Assembly (NCBI RefSeq): GCF_035961655.1 | Contig: NZ_CP108393.1 | Location: 1,116,001 to 1,180,000 of the forward strand | Source: Streptomyces sp. NBC_01317 | Lineage (GTDB): Bacteria; Actinomycetota; Actinomycetes; Streptomycetales; Streptomycetaceae | Direction of reading: 5' to 3' | DNA length: 64,000 bases | In this document: in pieces, positions 35,311 through 43,875 of the stretch | Position numbering within the stretch: the first letter of the stretch is position 1 | How the letters are laid out: the number at the start of each line of letters is the position of its first letter | The notes under the pieces: model-generated | What the model was told of the DNA's origin: nothing | Databases searched by the model: none | The model's input: only the letters and a program-made list of their open reading frames with translations | Made by a program: the position numbers and the translations under genes

Positions 35311-36543
35311 TCACCCCTTGGCCGACGACGCAGTCTCGGCGGTCCCAGCCGCCCCCGTCGCACCAGCACCAGCTTCCGCTTCGACGTCGCCCCCCACCTC
35401 AGGAAGCGCAGGCCACCCCCCGGACGGTGTCACCGCCACCGGACGCCACCACGGCGTGGCCGGGACGGCGTCGCCGCCCGGTTCGAACGGCTCACCCGGC
35501 CGCGGCAGCGCGATGTCGGCACCCGCCTCCGCCGCCGCCGTGATCGTGCCCTCGCCGGGCTCGGACCACGGGTGCGGGGCGAGGTTGAAGGTGCCCCAGT
35601 GGATGGGCAGCATCACGCCCGACGGGCGGCCGCCCTGAAGGTCCAGGTGGGCCTGGATGCCCTCGGCCGGGGTCATGTGGATGTCCGGCCAGTACTCGCT
35701 GTACGCGCCGATCTGGATCATCGTCGCGTCGAACGGGCCGTGTTCCGTCCCGATGTCCTTGAAGCCGGGGAAGTAGCCCGTGTCGCCGCTGTGGTAGACC
35801 CGGTGCTCGGGCCCGGCCGCGACCCAGGACGCCCAGAGGGTGACCTGCTGGTTCCGCAGGCCCCGCCCGCAGAAGTGCCGCGCGGGGGTGGCGGTCAGGT
35901 TGATCCCGGCGACCTCGGTGGTCTCGTTCCAGTCCAGCTCGCGCAGGCGCGACGCGGGCACACCCCACTTCTCCAGGTGCGCGCCGACGCCGAGCGGGAC
36001 GGCGAAGACGGTGTCGGTGGAGACGAGCGCCTTGATCGTGGGCAGGTCAAGATGGTCGTAGTGGTCGTGCGATATCACGACGACGTCGACGGGACCGAGC
36101 GACGCGAGCGGTACGGGCACGGGGTGCAGCCGCTTGGGTCCCGCGAACGCGAACGGCGAGCAGCGGTCGCCCCAGACCGGGTCGAAGAGCACGCGCCGCC
36201 CGTCGATCTCGGCGAGCACGCTCGAATGGCCCATCCAGGTGACCCGCAGGCCGGAGGCCGGGGGGGTCGCCAGCTCGGCGAGGGTCGTCGGGTATACGGG
36301 GATGGTGCCGGCGGGGGCCCGCAGGGCCCGCGCCTCCTTCTCCAGATACGTCTTCGCCAGATCCTTGCCGACGCCGGACGGCCTGATCCGGGCACCCACC
36401 GGGTTCTGGAAGACACCGTCGGCGAAATTGGGCGAGCCGAGAATCCGCTCCAGCCGCTTCCCCGCCGAATCGGCCCCGAAGGCCGCGGGTCGCAGCGAGC
36501 GCAGTCGGGAGCGCAACGAAGGGGGAGAAACAGCGCCTGTCAC
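35311..36543 (-). CDS. UlaG/NAPE-PLD-like MBL-fold metallohydrolase
   Basis: 410-residue metallo-beta-lactamase-fold protein. Metal motif H159-D-H161-Y-D163-H164, then ARHFCGRGL, the VYHSGDTGYFPGF block with a metal-binding D, and MLPIHWGTFNLAPH near the end. This pattern is that of UlaG-like lactonases and NAPE-phospholipase D-like enzymes. The GTG start at 36543 is fixed by AGGAGG ending 5 nt before it. The C-terminal 25 residues are Ala/Gly-rich. It stands alone; the gene ahead (PfkB) is divergent. Confidence 0.87.
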   Translation of the reverse strand: MTGAVSPPSLRSRLRSLRPAAFGADSAGKRLERILGSPNFADGVFQNPVGARIRPSGVGKDLAKTYLEKEARALRAPAGTIPVYPTTLAELATPPASGLRVTWMGHSSVLAEIDGRRVLFDPVWGDRCSPFAFAGPKRLHPVPVPLASLGPVDVVVISHDHYDHLDLPTIKALVSTDTVFAVPLGVGAHLEKWGVPASRLRELDWNETTEVAGINLTATPARHFCGRGLRNQQVTLWASWVAAGPEHRVYHSGDTGYFPGFKDIGTEHGPFDATMIQIGAYSEYWPDIHMTPAEGIQAHLDLQGGRPSGVMLPIHWGTFNLAPHPWSEPGEGTITAAAEAGADIALPRPGEPFEPGGDAVPATPWWRPVAVTPSGGWPALPEVGGDVEAEAGAGATGAAGTAETASSAKG

Positions 36544-36830
36544 AGCACCTCCTGGAGGTTCGGTGTCGCCCCCATTATGGCCGGGGACGTACGTGCGTGC
36601 GGGTCGAGCGGGACAGGACGTCCCGCGCTCCCGAACACGCGTATGCAACGTCCACGCTGCCCCCGGGATTCCCGGGCACGCCTCGGATCCGGAATCAAAA
36701 TCGACTCTTTGACAAGCCCGCCCACCCCCTGCCGGACCGCCCCGGAACCCAGGCCGCCCCGGGGCGTGGCCGCAGGCCTCACAGCCGTACTGTGACGGCG
36801 AACGGACGTCCGGAACCGGAAAGGCAGACG

Positions 36831-37820
36831 GTGGCCCAGCAGCAGACCGAGCAGACCGATCAGTCCGATCAACCCCCACAGCCCGTACCCGCAGAAGCGG
36901 ACCAGCAGGAGGACGGGTCCGGCCCGCCCCCGCTCGACGTGCTGGTCATCGGAGGCGGCGGGGTGGACACCGTCGTCCGCGTGAACTCGCTGCCCGTCCC
37001 GCTCGCCGATTCCGTCGGCGTGGGTCCGATCCACGAATGGCCGGGGCACACCGGTGGCAATGTGGCGCTCGGCTGCCGGACCCTCGGGCTGGGGGTGAAA
37101 TTCCTCGACTTCCTCGGCGACGACTGGCCCGGCGAACAGGTCCGCACCCGGCTCACCGACGGGAACGTGGACTTCGAGACCCTGCCGTCGCCCGCGGGGA
37201 CCCGGCGCGCGGTCAATCTGGTCGACAAGACGGGCCGCCGGATGTCGTTCTTCGACGCCAGGGACCCGGATGACCTCCGGATGCCGCGTGACTTCTACCT
37301 GCCGCACCTGCGGCGCGCCCGCCATGTCCACCTGTCCCTCACCCACTTCACCCGGTTCCTCTTCGACGACATCGAGGCGCTCGGGGTGCCGGTGTCGACC
37401 GACCTCCAGGACTGGAACGGTCTCGACGACTACCACCGGGAGTTCGCCTTCCGCGCCGACCTGGTGTTCCTCAGCGCCGCCGGGGCCCGCGAACGCATAG
37501 CGTCCGTGATGCGGGAGATCCTGCGCGAGGGCCGGGCCGAGGCCGTCGTCGCGACGGCCGGTGCGGGTGGTTCGTACCTGATGACCCGCGAGGGCAGCCG
37601 GACCCCGCGCCCGGTGCGGGCCACCGCCCCGCCCGCGCCGGTGGTGGACTCCAACGGTGCGGGGGACGCGTACCTCTCCGGTTTCCTCTACGGCCGGCTG
37701 GCCGGGCGGGACCTCGAAGCCTGCGCCGCGCTCGGCGCGGTGGCGGGTGCCTACGCCTGTACGGGGCAGGGCGACGCGGGCCTGATCGGACTGGACCAGC
37801 TGCGGGCGGCGAAGATCTGA
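36831..37820 (+). CDS. PfkB family carbohydrate kinase
   Basis: 329-residue ribokinase-like sugar kinase. The glycine motif VLVIGGGGVDTVVRV, WPGHTGGNVALGCRTLGLGV and the catalytic C-terminal signature VVDSNGAGDAYLSGFLYG (Asp is the base) are visible. The first 33 residues are a Gln/Asp/Pro-rich tail. GTG at 36831 is chosen because GGAAAGG lies 6 nt upstream; another in-frame GTG is at 36792. The sugar is unknown. It converges on the DUF6745 gene with 23 bp between stops. Confidence 0.88.
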   Translation: MAQQQTEQTDQSDQPPQPVPAEADQQEDGSGPPPLDVLVIGGGGVDTVVRVNSLPVPLADSVGVGPIHEWPGHTGGNVALGCRTLGLGVKFLDFLGDDWPGEQVRTRLTDGNVDFETLPSPAGTRRAVNLVDKTGRRMSFFDARDPDDLRMPRDFYLPHLRRARHVHLSLTHFTRFLFDDIEALGVPVSTDLQDWNGLDDYHREFAFRADLVFLSAAGARERIASVMREILREGRAEAVVATAGAGGSYLMTREGSRTPRPVRATAPPAPVVDSNGAGDAYLSGFLYGRLAGRDLEACAALGAVAGAYACTGQGDAGLIGLDQLRAAKI

Positions 37821-37843
37821 CAGCGCCGCGCCGGTGCGGCGGC

Positions 37844-38845
37844 TCAGGTCTGCCGCACCGGTTCGTACGCCTCGGACGACAGTCCGAAGGTCCATGCGAC
37901 GCCCTCCTTGGCGGTCCTGGTGGTGGGTGGGACACGCAGCCAGTACGTACGGCTCGTCCCGTCCGGCTCGGGGGTGGAGTTGACCACCTCGACCGTCACG
38001 ACGTCCTCGTCGTCGGAGAGGGCTATCCGCCACAGGATGCCCGTCTCGTCGCGGTGCACCGGCTGTGCGCCCGAGTCCGCGAGGAACCGGTCGTAGCCGT
38101 AGTGCTCCAACATGACGCGGCGCAGCTCGGCGTTGCTCTCGCCGCGTATCCGCTCCGGCGTCAGGGACGCCAGCTCGTCGAGGAATTCCGCCGGAACCGG
38201 CATGCCACGCCAGGCGTACAGGGCGAAGCCGTCCGGGTAGGCGAGGGCGGGGCCGTCGGAGCGGTCGAGCCGGCCCGCCTCGTCCCGGTGCAGGTCGACG
38301 GGGCGTTCGCAGATCACCACGGCGTTCTCGTACGGCCACCACCAGCCCGCGTGCCTGGCCACCTCGGCGAGCCCTTCGAGCCGCTCGCCGCACCCGTCGA
38401 AGGCGACGAGCCAGGCGGCGTCGTGCTGTCCGAGGACGGCGTCGAGCAGCACCGGGCGGATCTCCTCCGCCTCCTCCGGCTTCCCGGCGAGTGTGTCCAC
38501 CACGCCGCTCCGTATCCGCTCGGCGAGCGCCCGTGTGGTGTCCCAGAGCCGGGCGCCGGTGGTGTTCCAGTGCGCGGCCCAGCCGGCGGGGCCCAACGCG
38601 TCGTGCATCCGCCGCCGTTCGGCCGCCCAGGGGCCCGTGCGCACCGCGTCACGCACGGACCGTCCCCGGCCGTCGAGCGACCGGACCGCCGTCACCCCGG
38701 CCAGGGGCGACTCCACCCAGATGATCCGCTCCGGCTCCGCCAGGCCCGCCGTGCGGTACGCCAGCCGTACGCCCCGCTCGGCCGCCGCCCGGTCCGCCGC
38801 GCCCGTCGCCGCCGCGACGCCCCGCCATGTGTCCACGTCATTCAT
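37844..38845 (-). CDS. DUF6745 domain protein
   Basis: 333-residue soluble protein of unknown function. It is rich in tryptophan and acidic residues and contains WVESPLAGVTAV, a GWWWPYENAVVICERPV block and, at the end, AWTFGLSSEAYEPVRQT, features of the DUF6745 family. The ATG at 38845 opens MNDVDTWRGV; a GTG at 38884 would add 13 residues. It lies 126 bp after a small protein gene, and both are divergent from the STM4015-4011 operon. DUF6745 genes co-occur with that small protein in other bacteria as far as I recall, so they may form a functional pair. Confidence 0.75.
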   Translation of the reverse strand: MNDVDTWRGVAAATGAADRAAAERGVRLAYRTAGLAEPERIIWVESPLAGVTAVRSLDGRGRSVRDAVRTGPWAAERRRMHDALGPAGWAAHWNTTGARLWDTTRALAERIRSGVVDTLAGKPEEAEEIRPVLLDAVLGQHDAAWLVAFDGCGERLEGLAEVARHAGWWWPYENAVVICERPVDLHRDEAGRLDRSDGPALAYPDGFALYAWRGMPVPAEFLDELASLTPERIRGESNAELRRVMLEHYGYDRFLADSGAQPVHRDETGILWRIALSDDEDVVTVEVVNSTPEPDGTSRTYWLRVPPTTRTAKEGVAWTFGLSSEAYEPVRQT

Positions 38846-38971
38846 GTCCGCTGCCCCGTCTCCCCTGTCCGACCAGGTCTCCACGCGCCCGTGCGCCCGT
38901 GTGCCTCGTATGCCCGTGCTGTCCCGTGTCCGTGCTGTCCCGCCGCCCCCGCGCGGCCCTGCCCGCCGTGC

Positions 38972-39301
38972 TCAGTCCGCGACGACCCGCACCGATCCCG
39001 GCAGGTACTCCCGCTGGCGCACCACCCGGAACCATCCGCGCGGCAGTGGTATCGCCGCGTGTTCCTCGTGCACCACCCGCCCGCCCTCCGGGAGATGGAG
39101 CAGCATCGGCCCCTCCGCCGAGCCCGGTTCACGGATGAGCCGGCCGCGGCCGGTCACGGCGTGGGCGTGGCCGGTGACCTCGCCGAGCGCCAGGACCAAC
39201 CGGCCCCGCCCGTCGCGCGGTTCACCCACCGCGTCCGCGGCACCCGACGGCACCGACTCCTCCGCCACGGGCATGATGAGCACGTCTCCCTGCCGGAACA
39301 T
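38972..39301 (-). CDS. Small conserved protein, partner of DUF6745
   Basis: 109 residues, no signal peptide or membrane helix. It starts MFRQGDVLIMPVAEESVPSG, has GEVTGHAHAVTG in the middle and ends VRQREYLPGSVRVVAD. I recognise this pattern from small uncharacterised proteins encoded beside DUF6745 genes in cyanobacteria and actinomycetes; predicted mostly beta. Three histidines (GHAH, VHEEH) could bind metal, which is speculative. A GAGGGGAT about 5 nt upstream supports the start. First gene of the leftward unit from the shared divergent promoter region. Confidence 0.7.
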   Translation of the reverse strand: MFRQGDVLIMPVAEESVPSGAADAVGEPRDGRGRLVLALGEVTGHAHAVTGRGRLIREPGSAEGPMLLHLPEGGRVVHEEHAAIPLPRGWFRVVRQREYLPGSVRVVAD

Positions 39302-39361
39302 GGCTATCCCCTCGTCGGCGGCGCCGAGTGCGCCGACCTGTGAACGACGCTAGAGGCAGGG

Positions 39362-39445
39362 TCTGACAACGGGCCCCCGGCGACGGTGGAGGCACGCGCT
39401 CCACCCGCCCCCGCGAAGGGCGTTGTCAGTGGGAGTTGGTACAAC
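39362..39445. promoter_or_regulatory. Divergent promoter pair with CGTTGTCAG elements
   Basis: CGTTGTCAG occurs in both orientations: on the minus strand at 39371-39363 and on the plus strand at 39421-39429, 49 bp apart and pointing away from each other. In each direction TTGTCA is followed after 11 nt by a TA-containing hexamer (TAGCGT leftward, TACAAC rightward). The symmetry suggests two co-regulated promoters driving the small protein/DUF6745 unit and the STM4015 operon. The sigma factor or activator is unknown. Confidence 0.5.
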
Positions 39446-39496
39446 TTCTCGCACACACCCACCGACCAACGCCGCACGGTGTCTGGAGCCTTCATC

Positions 39497-40450
39497 ATGG
39501 CCATTTCCCACCACATGCAGGAGCTGTACGGCCTGCCCGTCCTCGACTTCCCCGCCGGGGACACGAGCGGGGAGCCGGCCGGCGGGCTCCCGGCCGCCGC
39601 GTCCGTGGCCTGGCGTATCTCGGTCGACTCGTACGACGCGGACGAGGCGTGGGAGGAGGCGTTCGGCCGCTTCGCCAAGGCCGTGGACCTCGGCGAGGTC
39701 AGGGCCCTGGTCGTCGGCTCCTGGAGCGACCCCTACGACTCGGACCCCGAGGACGTGGTCAACGCCCTGGTGGCGATCAGTCGCCAACTTCCCCGGCTGC
39801 GCGCGCTCTTCCTCGGTGACATCACTTTCGACGAGTGCGAGATCTCCTGGATCAACCAGGGTCTGGTGACACCGCTGCTCGACGCCTTCCCCGCACTCCA
39901 CGAGTTCGGGGTCCGCGGCGGGCAGGGTCTGCGGTTCCCCGCCGTGCGGCACGAGCGGTTGCGCTCCCTCACCATCGAGACCGGTGGCCTGGACGCCGAA
40001 GTGGTACGGAGTGTGGCGGCGAGCGACTTCCCCGCCCTGGAGCGCCTGGACCTGTGGCTCGGCACGTCGTGGTACGGCGCGAACGCGGAGATCGCCGACC
40101 TCGCGCCGGTCCTCGCCGGGTCCCGGCTGCCCAGGCTGCGGTACCTGGGGCTGCGCAACAGCCAGATCCAGGACGAGATAGCCGCCGCCCTCGCGGGCGC
40201 ACCGGTCGTCGCGGGCCTGGAGACGCTCGACCTGTCGATGGGCACGCTGGGCGACGACGGCGTGGCGGCGCTGCTCGCCGGACAGCCGCTCACCCACCTC
40301 AAGAAGCTCGACCTGCACCACCACTTCGTGGGCGAGGCGATGCGCGAGCGGCTGCGCGCCACCCTCGGCGCGGCGGGCGTGGAGGTCGACCTGTCGGACC
40401 ATCAGGACGAGGAGGACCGCGAGGACCGCTACACCGCGGTCGCGGAGTGA
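39497..40450 (+). CDS. STM4015 family leucine-rich repeat protein
   Basis: 317 residues, cytoplasmic. The second half consists of leucine-rich repeats (LRYLGLRNSQIQDEIAAAL, LETLDLSMGTLGDDGVAALL, LKKLDLHHHFVGEAMRERL), with an acidic end. LRR proteins bind other proteins, so this could be a scaffold or substrate-recognition factor. GGAG 8 nt upstream of the ATG supports the start. First gene of the rightward operon; the stop is followed 2 nt later by the ATP-grasp start. Confidence 0.85.
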   Translation: MAISHHMQELYGLPVLDFPAGDTSGEPAGGLPAAASVAWRISVDSYDADEAWEEAFGRFAKAVDLGEVRALVVGSWSDPYDSDPEDVVNALVAISRQLPRLRALFLGDITFDECEISWINQGLVTPLLDAFPALHEFGVRGGQGLRFPAVRHERLRSLTIETGGLDAEVVRSVAASDFPALERLDLWLGTSWYGANAEIADLAPVLAGSRLPRLRYLGLRNSQIQDEIAAALAGAPVVAGLETLDLSMGTLGDDGVAALLAGQPLTHLKKLDLHHHFVGEAMRERLRATLGAAGVEVDLSDHQDEEDREDRYTAVAE

Positions 40451-40452
40451 CG

Positions 40453-41601
40453 ATGATCCCGCCCCGTCGCCTTGTGGTGGTCGGCAATCCGGCCAACCGC
40501 CGCGTCACGCTGTTCCAGGACGCCGTACGGGCCGCCGGTCTGCCGCCCGCCCGGGTGGTGGCCTGGCGCGACGTGCTGGGTCCGGACGGCGCTGCGACGG
40601 CCGGGTTCGCGGCGGGAGAGACCGTACGGATCGATTCGCCGGGCGAGGACCGGGAGGTCGAGCTGCTGCTGCGCGGGGCGGGTGACCCCACCAGGGTGGA
40701 GGGCACGGCCCGTTGGTACGGACGCTTCACGGCCGCCGCCCACACGCTGGCGCGCGAGGCGGTCGCGGCCGGAGCCGCCGTCCTGGACGATCCCGGTGAG
40801 CTGGCGGTCCTCTTCGACAAGCGGCTCTGTCACGGTGTGCTGGACCGCGCCGGGGTGCCCGTCCCGCTCTCCCCCACCTCAGGACCCACCGCGCCCGCCG
40901 TGTCCGGCTGGGCCGACGTGCGGGCCCGGATGGCGGAGGCCGGGCTGCGGCGCGCCTTCGTCAAACTGGCCCACGGCTCGTCGGCGTCCGGCGTCCTGGC
41001 CGTCGAGACGGCCGGCCCTGGCCGGGTCCGTGCCACCACCTCGGTCGAACGCGATGCCGGGGGACGGCTGTTCAACTCGCTCCGGGTGCGGTCCTACACC
41101 ACCGAACGCGAGGTGGCGGCGATTGTCGACACCCTCGCACCCGACGGTCTGCACATCGAGCGGTGGCTCCCCAAGGCCGGGCAGTACGGCCGGGCGGCCG
41201 ACCTGCGGGTCGTCGTGGTCGCGGGCCGCGCCACCCACGCGGTGGTACGGACCAGCCGCTCGCCCATGACCAATCTGCACCTCGGCGGCACCAGGGGCGA
41301 TCTTGACGCCGCCCGCGCCGCGATGTCCGCGGCGGGCAGCGGTTTCGGCGAAGCGCTCTCGATCTGCGAGCAGGCCGCCGCCTGCTTCCCCGGCACCCAC
41401 TGCGTCGGGGTCGACCTGCTGCCCTTCGCCGGCTGGCGGCGCTTCGCGGTCGGCGAGGTGAACGCCTTCGGCGATCTCCTGCCCCGCCTGACCGGGCTGC
41501 CGGGGAGCGGCGCCGAGGGCCTGGACACGTACGGGGCGCAGGTCGCCGCCCTGGCGGACGCCCCCGGGGTACGGGGAGGGCGGGACCGTGTCGGCGCCTG
41601 A
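40453..41601 (+). CDS. STM4014 family protein (ATP-grasp-like)
   Basis: 382 residues. The N-terminus reads RRLVVVGNPANRRVTLFQDA; the middle has LFDKRLCHGVLDRAGVPVPL and FVKLAHGSSASGVLAVE, the lysine and glycine-rich loop of an ATP-grasp fold, and the end has CVGVDLLPFAGWRRFAVGEV with VNAFGDLLP. ATP-grasp enzymes ligate carboxylates to amines or thiols, so an amide- or peptide-forming step is expected. The ATG at 40453 follows the STM4015 stop; a GTG at 40447 overlapping it is an alternative. The end overlaps STM4013 by 14 nt. Confidence 0.85.
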   Translation: MIPPRRLVVVGNPANRRVTLFQDAVRAAGLPPARVVAWRDVLGPDGAATAGFAAGETVRIDSPGEDREVELLLRGAGDPTRVEGTARWYGRFTAAAHTLAREAVAAGAAVLDDPGELAVLFDKRLCHGVLDRAGVPVPLSPTSGPTAPAVSGWADVRARMAEAGLRRAFVKLAHGSSASGVLAVETAGPGRVRATTSVERDAGGRLFNSLRVRSYTTEREVAAIVDTLAPDGLHIERWLPKAGQYGRAADLRVVVVAGRATHAVVRTSRSPMTNLHLGGTRGDLDAARAAMSAAGSGFGEALSICEQAAACFPGTHCVGVDLLPFAGWRRFAVGEVNAFGDLLPRLTGLPGSGAEGLDTYGAQVAALADAPGVRGGRDRVGA

Positions 41602-42487
41602 CATGCACCTCGATGGGAACAGTGACCTGAGCCCCGACATGAATCCCCACCTCGACCCCGACGTGAATCCCGACATGAACGACGTCGTGGGCCGGGACGA
41701 CCTGCTCCTCGTCACCCTCGACACCCTGCGCTTCGACGTGGCGCAAGAGCTGGCCGCGGCGGGCCGGATCCCGCATCTCGCGCGCCACCTCCCCGCCGGG
41801 CGCTGGGAGAAGAGGCACGCGCCGGGCAGTTTCACCTATGCCTCGCACCAGGCGATGTTCGCCGGGTTCCTGCCCACCCCCGCGTCCCCCGGCCCGCACC
41901 CACGGCTGTTCGCCGCGCGCTTCGCGGGCAGTGAGTCCACCGCGGGCCGGACCTTCGTCTTCGACACCCCGGACCTGGTCTCGGGCCTGGCCGCCGCCGG
42001 CTACCGCACGGTGTGCGTGGGCGGGGTCGGGTTCTTCAACCGGCGGGGCGCGCTCGGTTCGGTCCTCCCCGGCCTGTTCCAGGAGAGTCACTGGGAGCCG
42101 GAGTTCGGCGTGCCCTCCCCCACCTCGTTCGAGGCGCAGGCCGCCCGGGCGGAGGAGGTGGTCGCGGCCCTGCCGGCCGAGCGGCGGCTGTTCCTGTTCG
42201 TGAACGTCGCGGCGCTGCACCAGCCCAACTGGTTCCATCTGCCCGGCGCCACCCGCGAGGCGGGCGACTCGCGCGCCACCCACGCGGCTGCCCTCGAATA
42301 CGTCGACCGGCACATCGGGCGGCTCTTCGCCGCCGCGAGCAGCCGCCGCCGGTGCTTCACGATCGTCTGTTCCGACCACGGCACGGCGTACGGCGACGAC
42401 GGCTGGACCGGACACCGGCTGGGCCACGACAGCGTCTGGACCGTGCCGTACGCCCATTTCTTCCTGGAACCGGGGGCCCTCTCATGA
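41588..42487 (+). CDS. STM4013/SEN3800 family hydrolase (sulfatase/phosphatase-like)
   Basis: 299 residues of alkaline-phosphatase-superfamily fold. DDLLLVTLDTLRFDVA gives the metal aspartate and a threonine where sulfatases have the nucleophile region; FTIVCSDHGTAYGDD and WTGHRLGH supply the other metal ligands. The first 30 residues are a degenerate repeat of Pro-Asp-Met/Val-Asn type absent from the core family, and an internal ATG at 41675 would remove them. The chosen GTG lies inside the preceding gene. It would hydrolyse a phosphate or sulfate ester, or transfer such a group. Confidence 0.83.
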   Translation: MSAPDMHLDGNSDLSPDMNPHLDPDVNPDMNDVVGRDDLLLVTLDTLRFDVAQELAAAGRIPHLARHLPAGRWEKRHAPGSFTYASHQAMFAGFLPTPASPGPHPRLFAARFAGSESTAGRTFVFDTPDLVSGLAAAGYRTVCVGGVGFFNRRGALGSVLPGLFQESHWEPEFGVPSPTSFEAQAARAEEVVAALPAERRLFLFVNVAALHQPNWFHLPGATREAGDSRATHAAALEYVDRHIGRLFAAASSRRRCFTIVCSDHGTAYGDDGWTGHRLGHDSVWTVPYAHFFLEPGALS

Positions 42488-43875
42488 CCGATCAGCACCG
42501 ACTACCCGACCAGTACCCACCGACCGACCGGCACCGCCCTCGTCCGTACGAGAGTTACGTCTACGCCTACCCGCACAAGACGGCGTACCGCGAGCTTCCC
42601 GACCGCCCCGCACTGGCCGACGAATGGGCGGGCGAGCGCAAGGACGCGCTCTCCCTCTATCTCCACATCCCGTTCTGCGAGGTGCGGTGCGGCTTCTGCA
42701 ATCTCTTCACGCGGATCGGCGCACCCGGCGAACTGACCACCCGTTACCTCGACGCGCTGGACCGGCAGGCGGTCGCCGTACGGGACGCGCTGGGCGACAG
42801 CGAGCCGCTGCGGTTCGCCGCCGCCGCGTTCGGCGGCGGCACCCCCACCTTCCTCGACGCGGGTGAGCTGGAGCGGCTGTGCGACATCGCGGAGAAGCGG
42901 ACGGGCGCCGATCTGCGGGCTGTTCCGCTCTCGGTCGAGACGTCCCCGTCGACGGCCACCGCCGACCGGCTGGCCGTCCTCGCCGACCGGGGCGCCACCC
43001 GGCTGAGCATCGGCGTGCAGAGCTTCGTCGACGCGGAGGCGCGAGCGGCGGTGCGACCGCAGCGCCGCGCCGAGGTCGAGGCGGCGCTCGGCCGGATCAG
43101 GGACGCCCGGATCCCGGTCCTCAACATCGACCTGATCTACGGCATCGACGGCCAGACCGAGCGGTCCTGGCGCCATTCCCTGGACGCCGCGCTCGCCTGG
43201 CTCCCCGAGGAGCTGTATCTCTATCCGCTGTACGTGCGCCCGCTCACCGGCCTCGGCAGGACGGGCGGGGACGGTGGCCACCGGGAGACCGACAGCGCAT
43301 GGGACGAGCGGCGGCTGCGCCTCTACCGGCAGGGCCGTGACCATCTCCTCGCCGAGGGGTACGAGCAGGTGTCGATGCGGATGTTCCGCCGGCCGGGGTC
43401 CCCCGCGCAGGGGCCGGACGACCACGCCTGCCAGACGGACGGCATGATCGGCCTGGGCTGCGGCGCCCGTTCGTACACCTCGCGGCTGCACTACTCCTTC
43501 GACTACGCGGTCGAGATGCGCGAGATCCGGACCATCATCGACACCTACACGGAGACCCAGGACTTCTCCCGCGCCCTGGTGGGCCACCGCATGGACGGCG
43601 ACGGCGACGAGGCCCGCCGCCGCCACCTGCTCCAGTCGCTCCTCCAGGCCCAGGGCATGGAGACGGCCGACTACCGCGCGCGGTTCGGCAGCTGCCCCGC
43701 CGACGACTTCCCCGCAGAACTGGCCCGGTTCGAGGCGTACGGCTGGCTCGACGCCCGTACGGGCCCCGGCCTGCTGCGGCTCTCCCCCGAAGGGCTCGCG
43801 CACTCCGACGCCCTGGGCCCCGCGCTCTTCTCCCCCGCCGTACGGGCCGCCATGGCCGCGTACGCGGTGAAATGA
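42484..43875 (+). CDS. STM4012 family radical SAM protein (HemN-like)
   Basis: 463 residues. Radical SAM cluster C65-x3-C69-x2-C72 in HIPFCEVRCGFCNLF; the GGGTPTFL and SVETSPSTATADRL motifs and a RLSIGVQSF segment mark it as related to coproporphyrinogen-dehydrogenase-like (HemN/HemW) enzymes, and the C-terminus resembles the HemN winged domain. It is not the housekeeping HemN/HemW but a distinct family named from Salmonella STM4012. ATG overlaps the STM4013 stop (ATGA). Its substrate is unknown; the neighbours suggest a role in making or modifying an unidentified metabolite or protein. Confidence 0.9.
   Translation: MTDQHRLPDQYPPTDRHRPRPYESYVYAYPHKTAYRELPDRPALADEWAGERKDALSLYLHIPFCEVRCGFCNLFTRIGAPGELTTRYLDALDRQAVAVRDALGDSEPLRFAAAAFGGGTPTFLDAGELERLCDIAEKRTGADLRAVPLSVETSPSTATADRLAVLADRGATRLSIGVQSFVDAEARAAVRPQRRAEVEAALGRIRDARIPVLNIDLIYGIDGQTERSWRHSLDAALAWLPEELYLYPLYVRPLTGLGRTGGDGGHRETDSAWDERRLRLYRQGRDHLLAEGYEQVSMRMFRRPGSPAQGPDDHACQTDGMIGLGCGARSYTSRLHYSFDYAVEMREIRTIIDTYTETQDFSRALVGHRMDGDGDEARRRHLLQSLLQAQGMETADYRARFGSCPADDFPAELARFEAYGWLDARTGPGLLRLSPEGLAHSDALGPALFSPAVRAAMAAYAVK

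Noticed and set aside
36597..36830. Longer N-terminus for the PfkB kinase
   Set aside because: The upstream in-frame sequence overlaps the divergent metallohydrolase promoter region, has no ribosome site and does not match kinases; GTG 36831 has GGAAAGG at good spacing.
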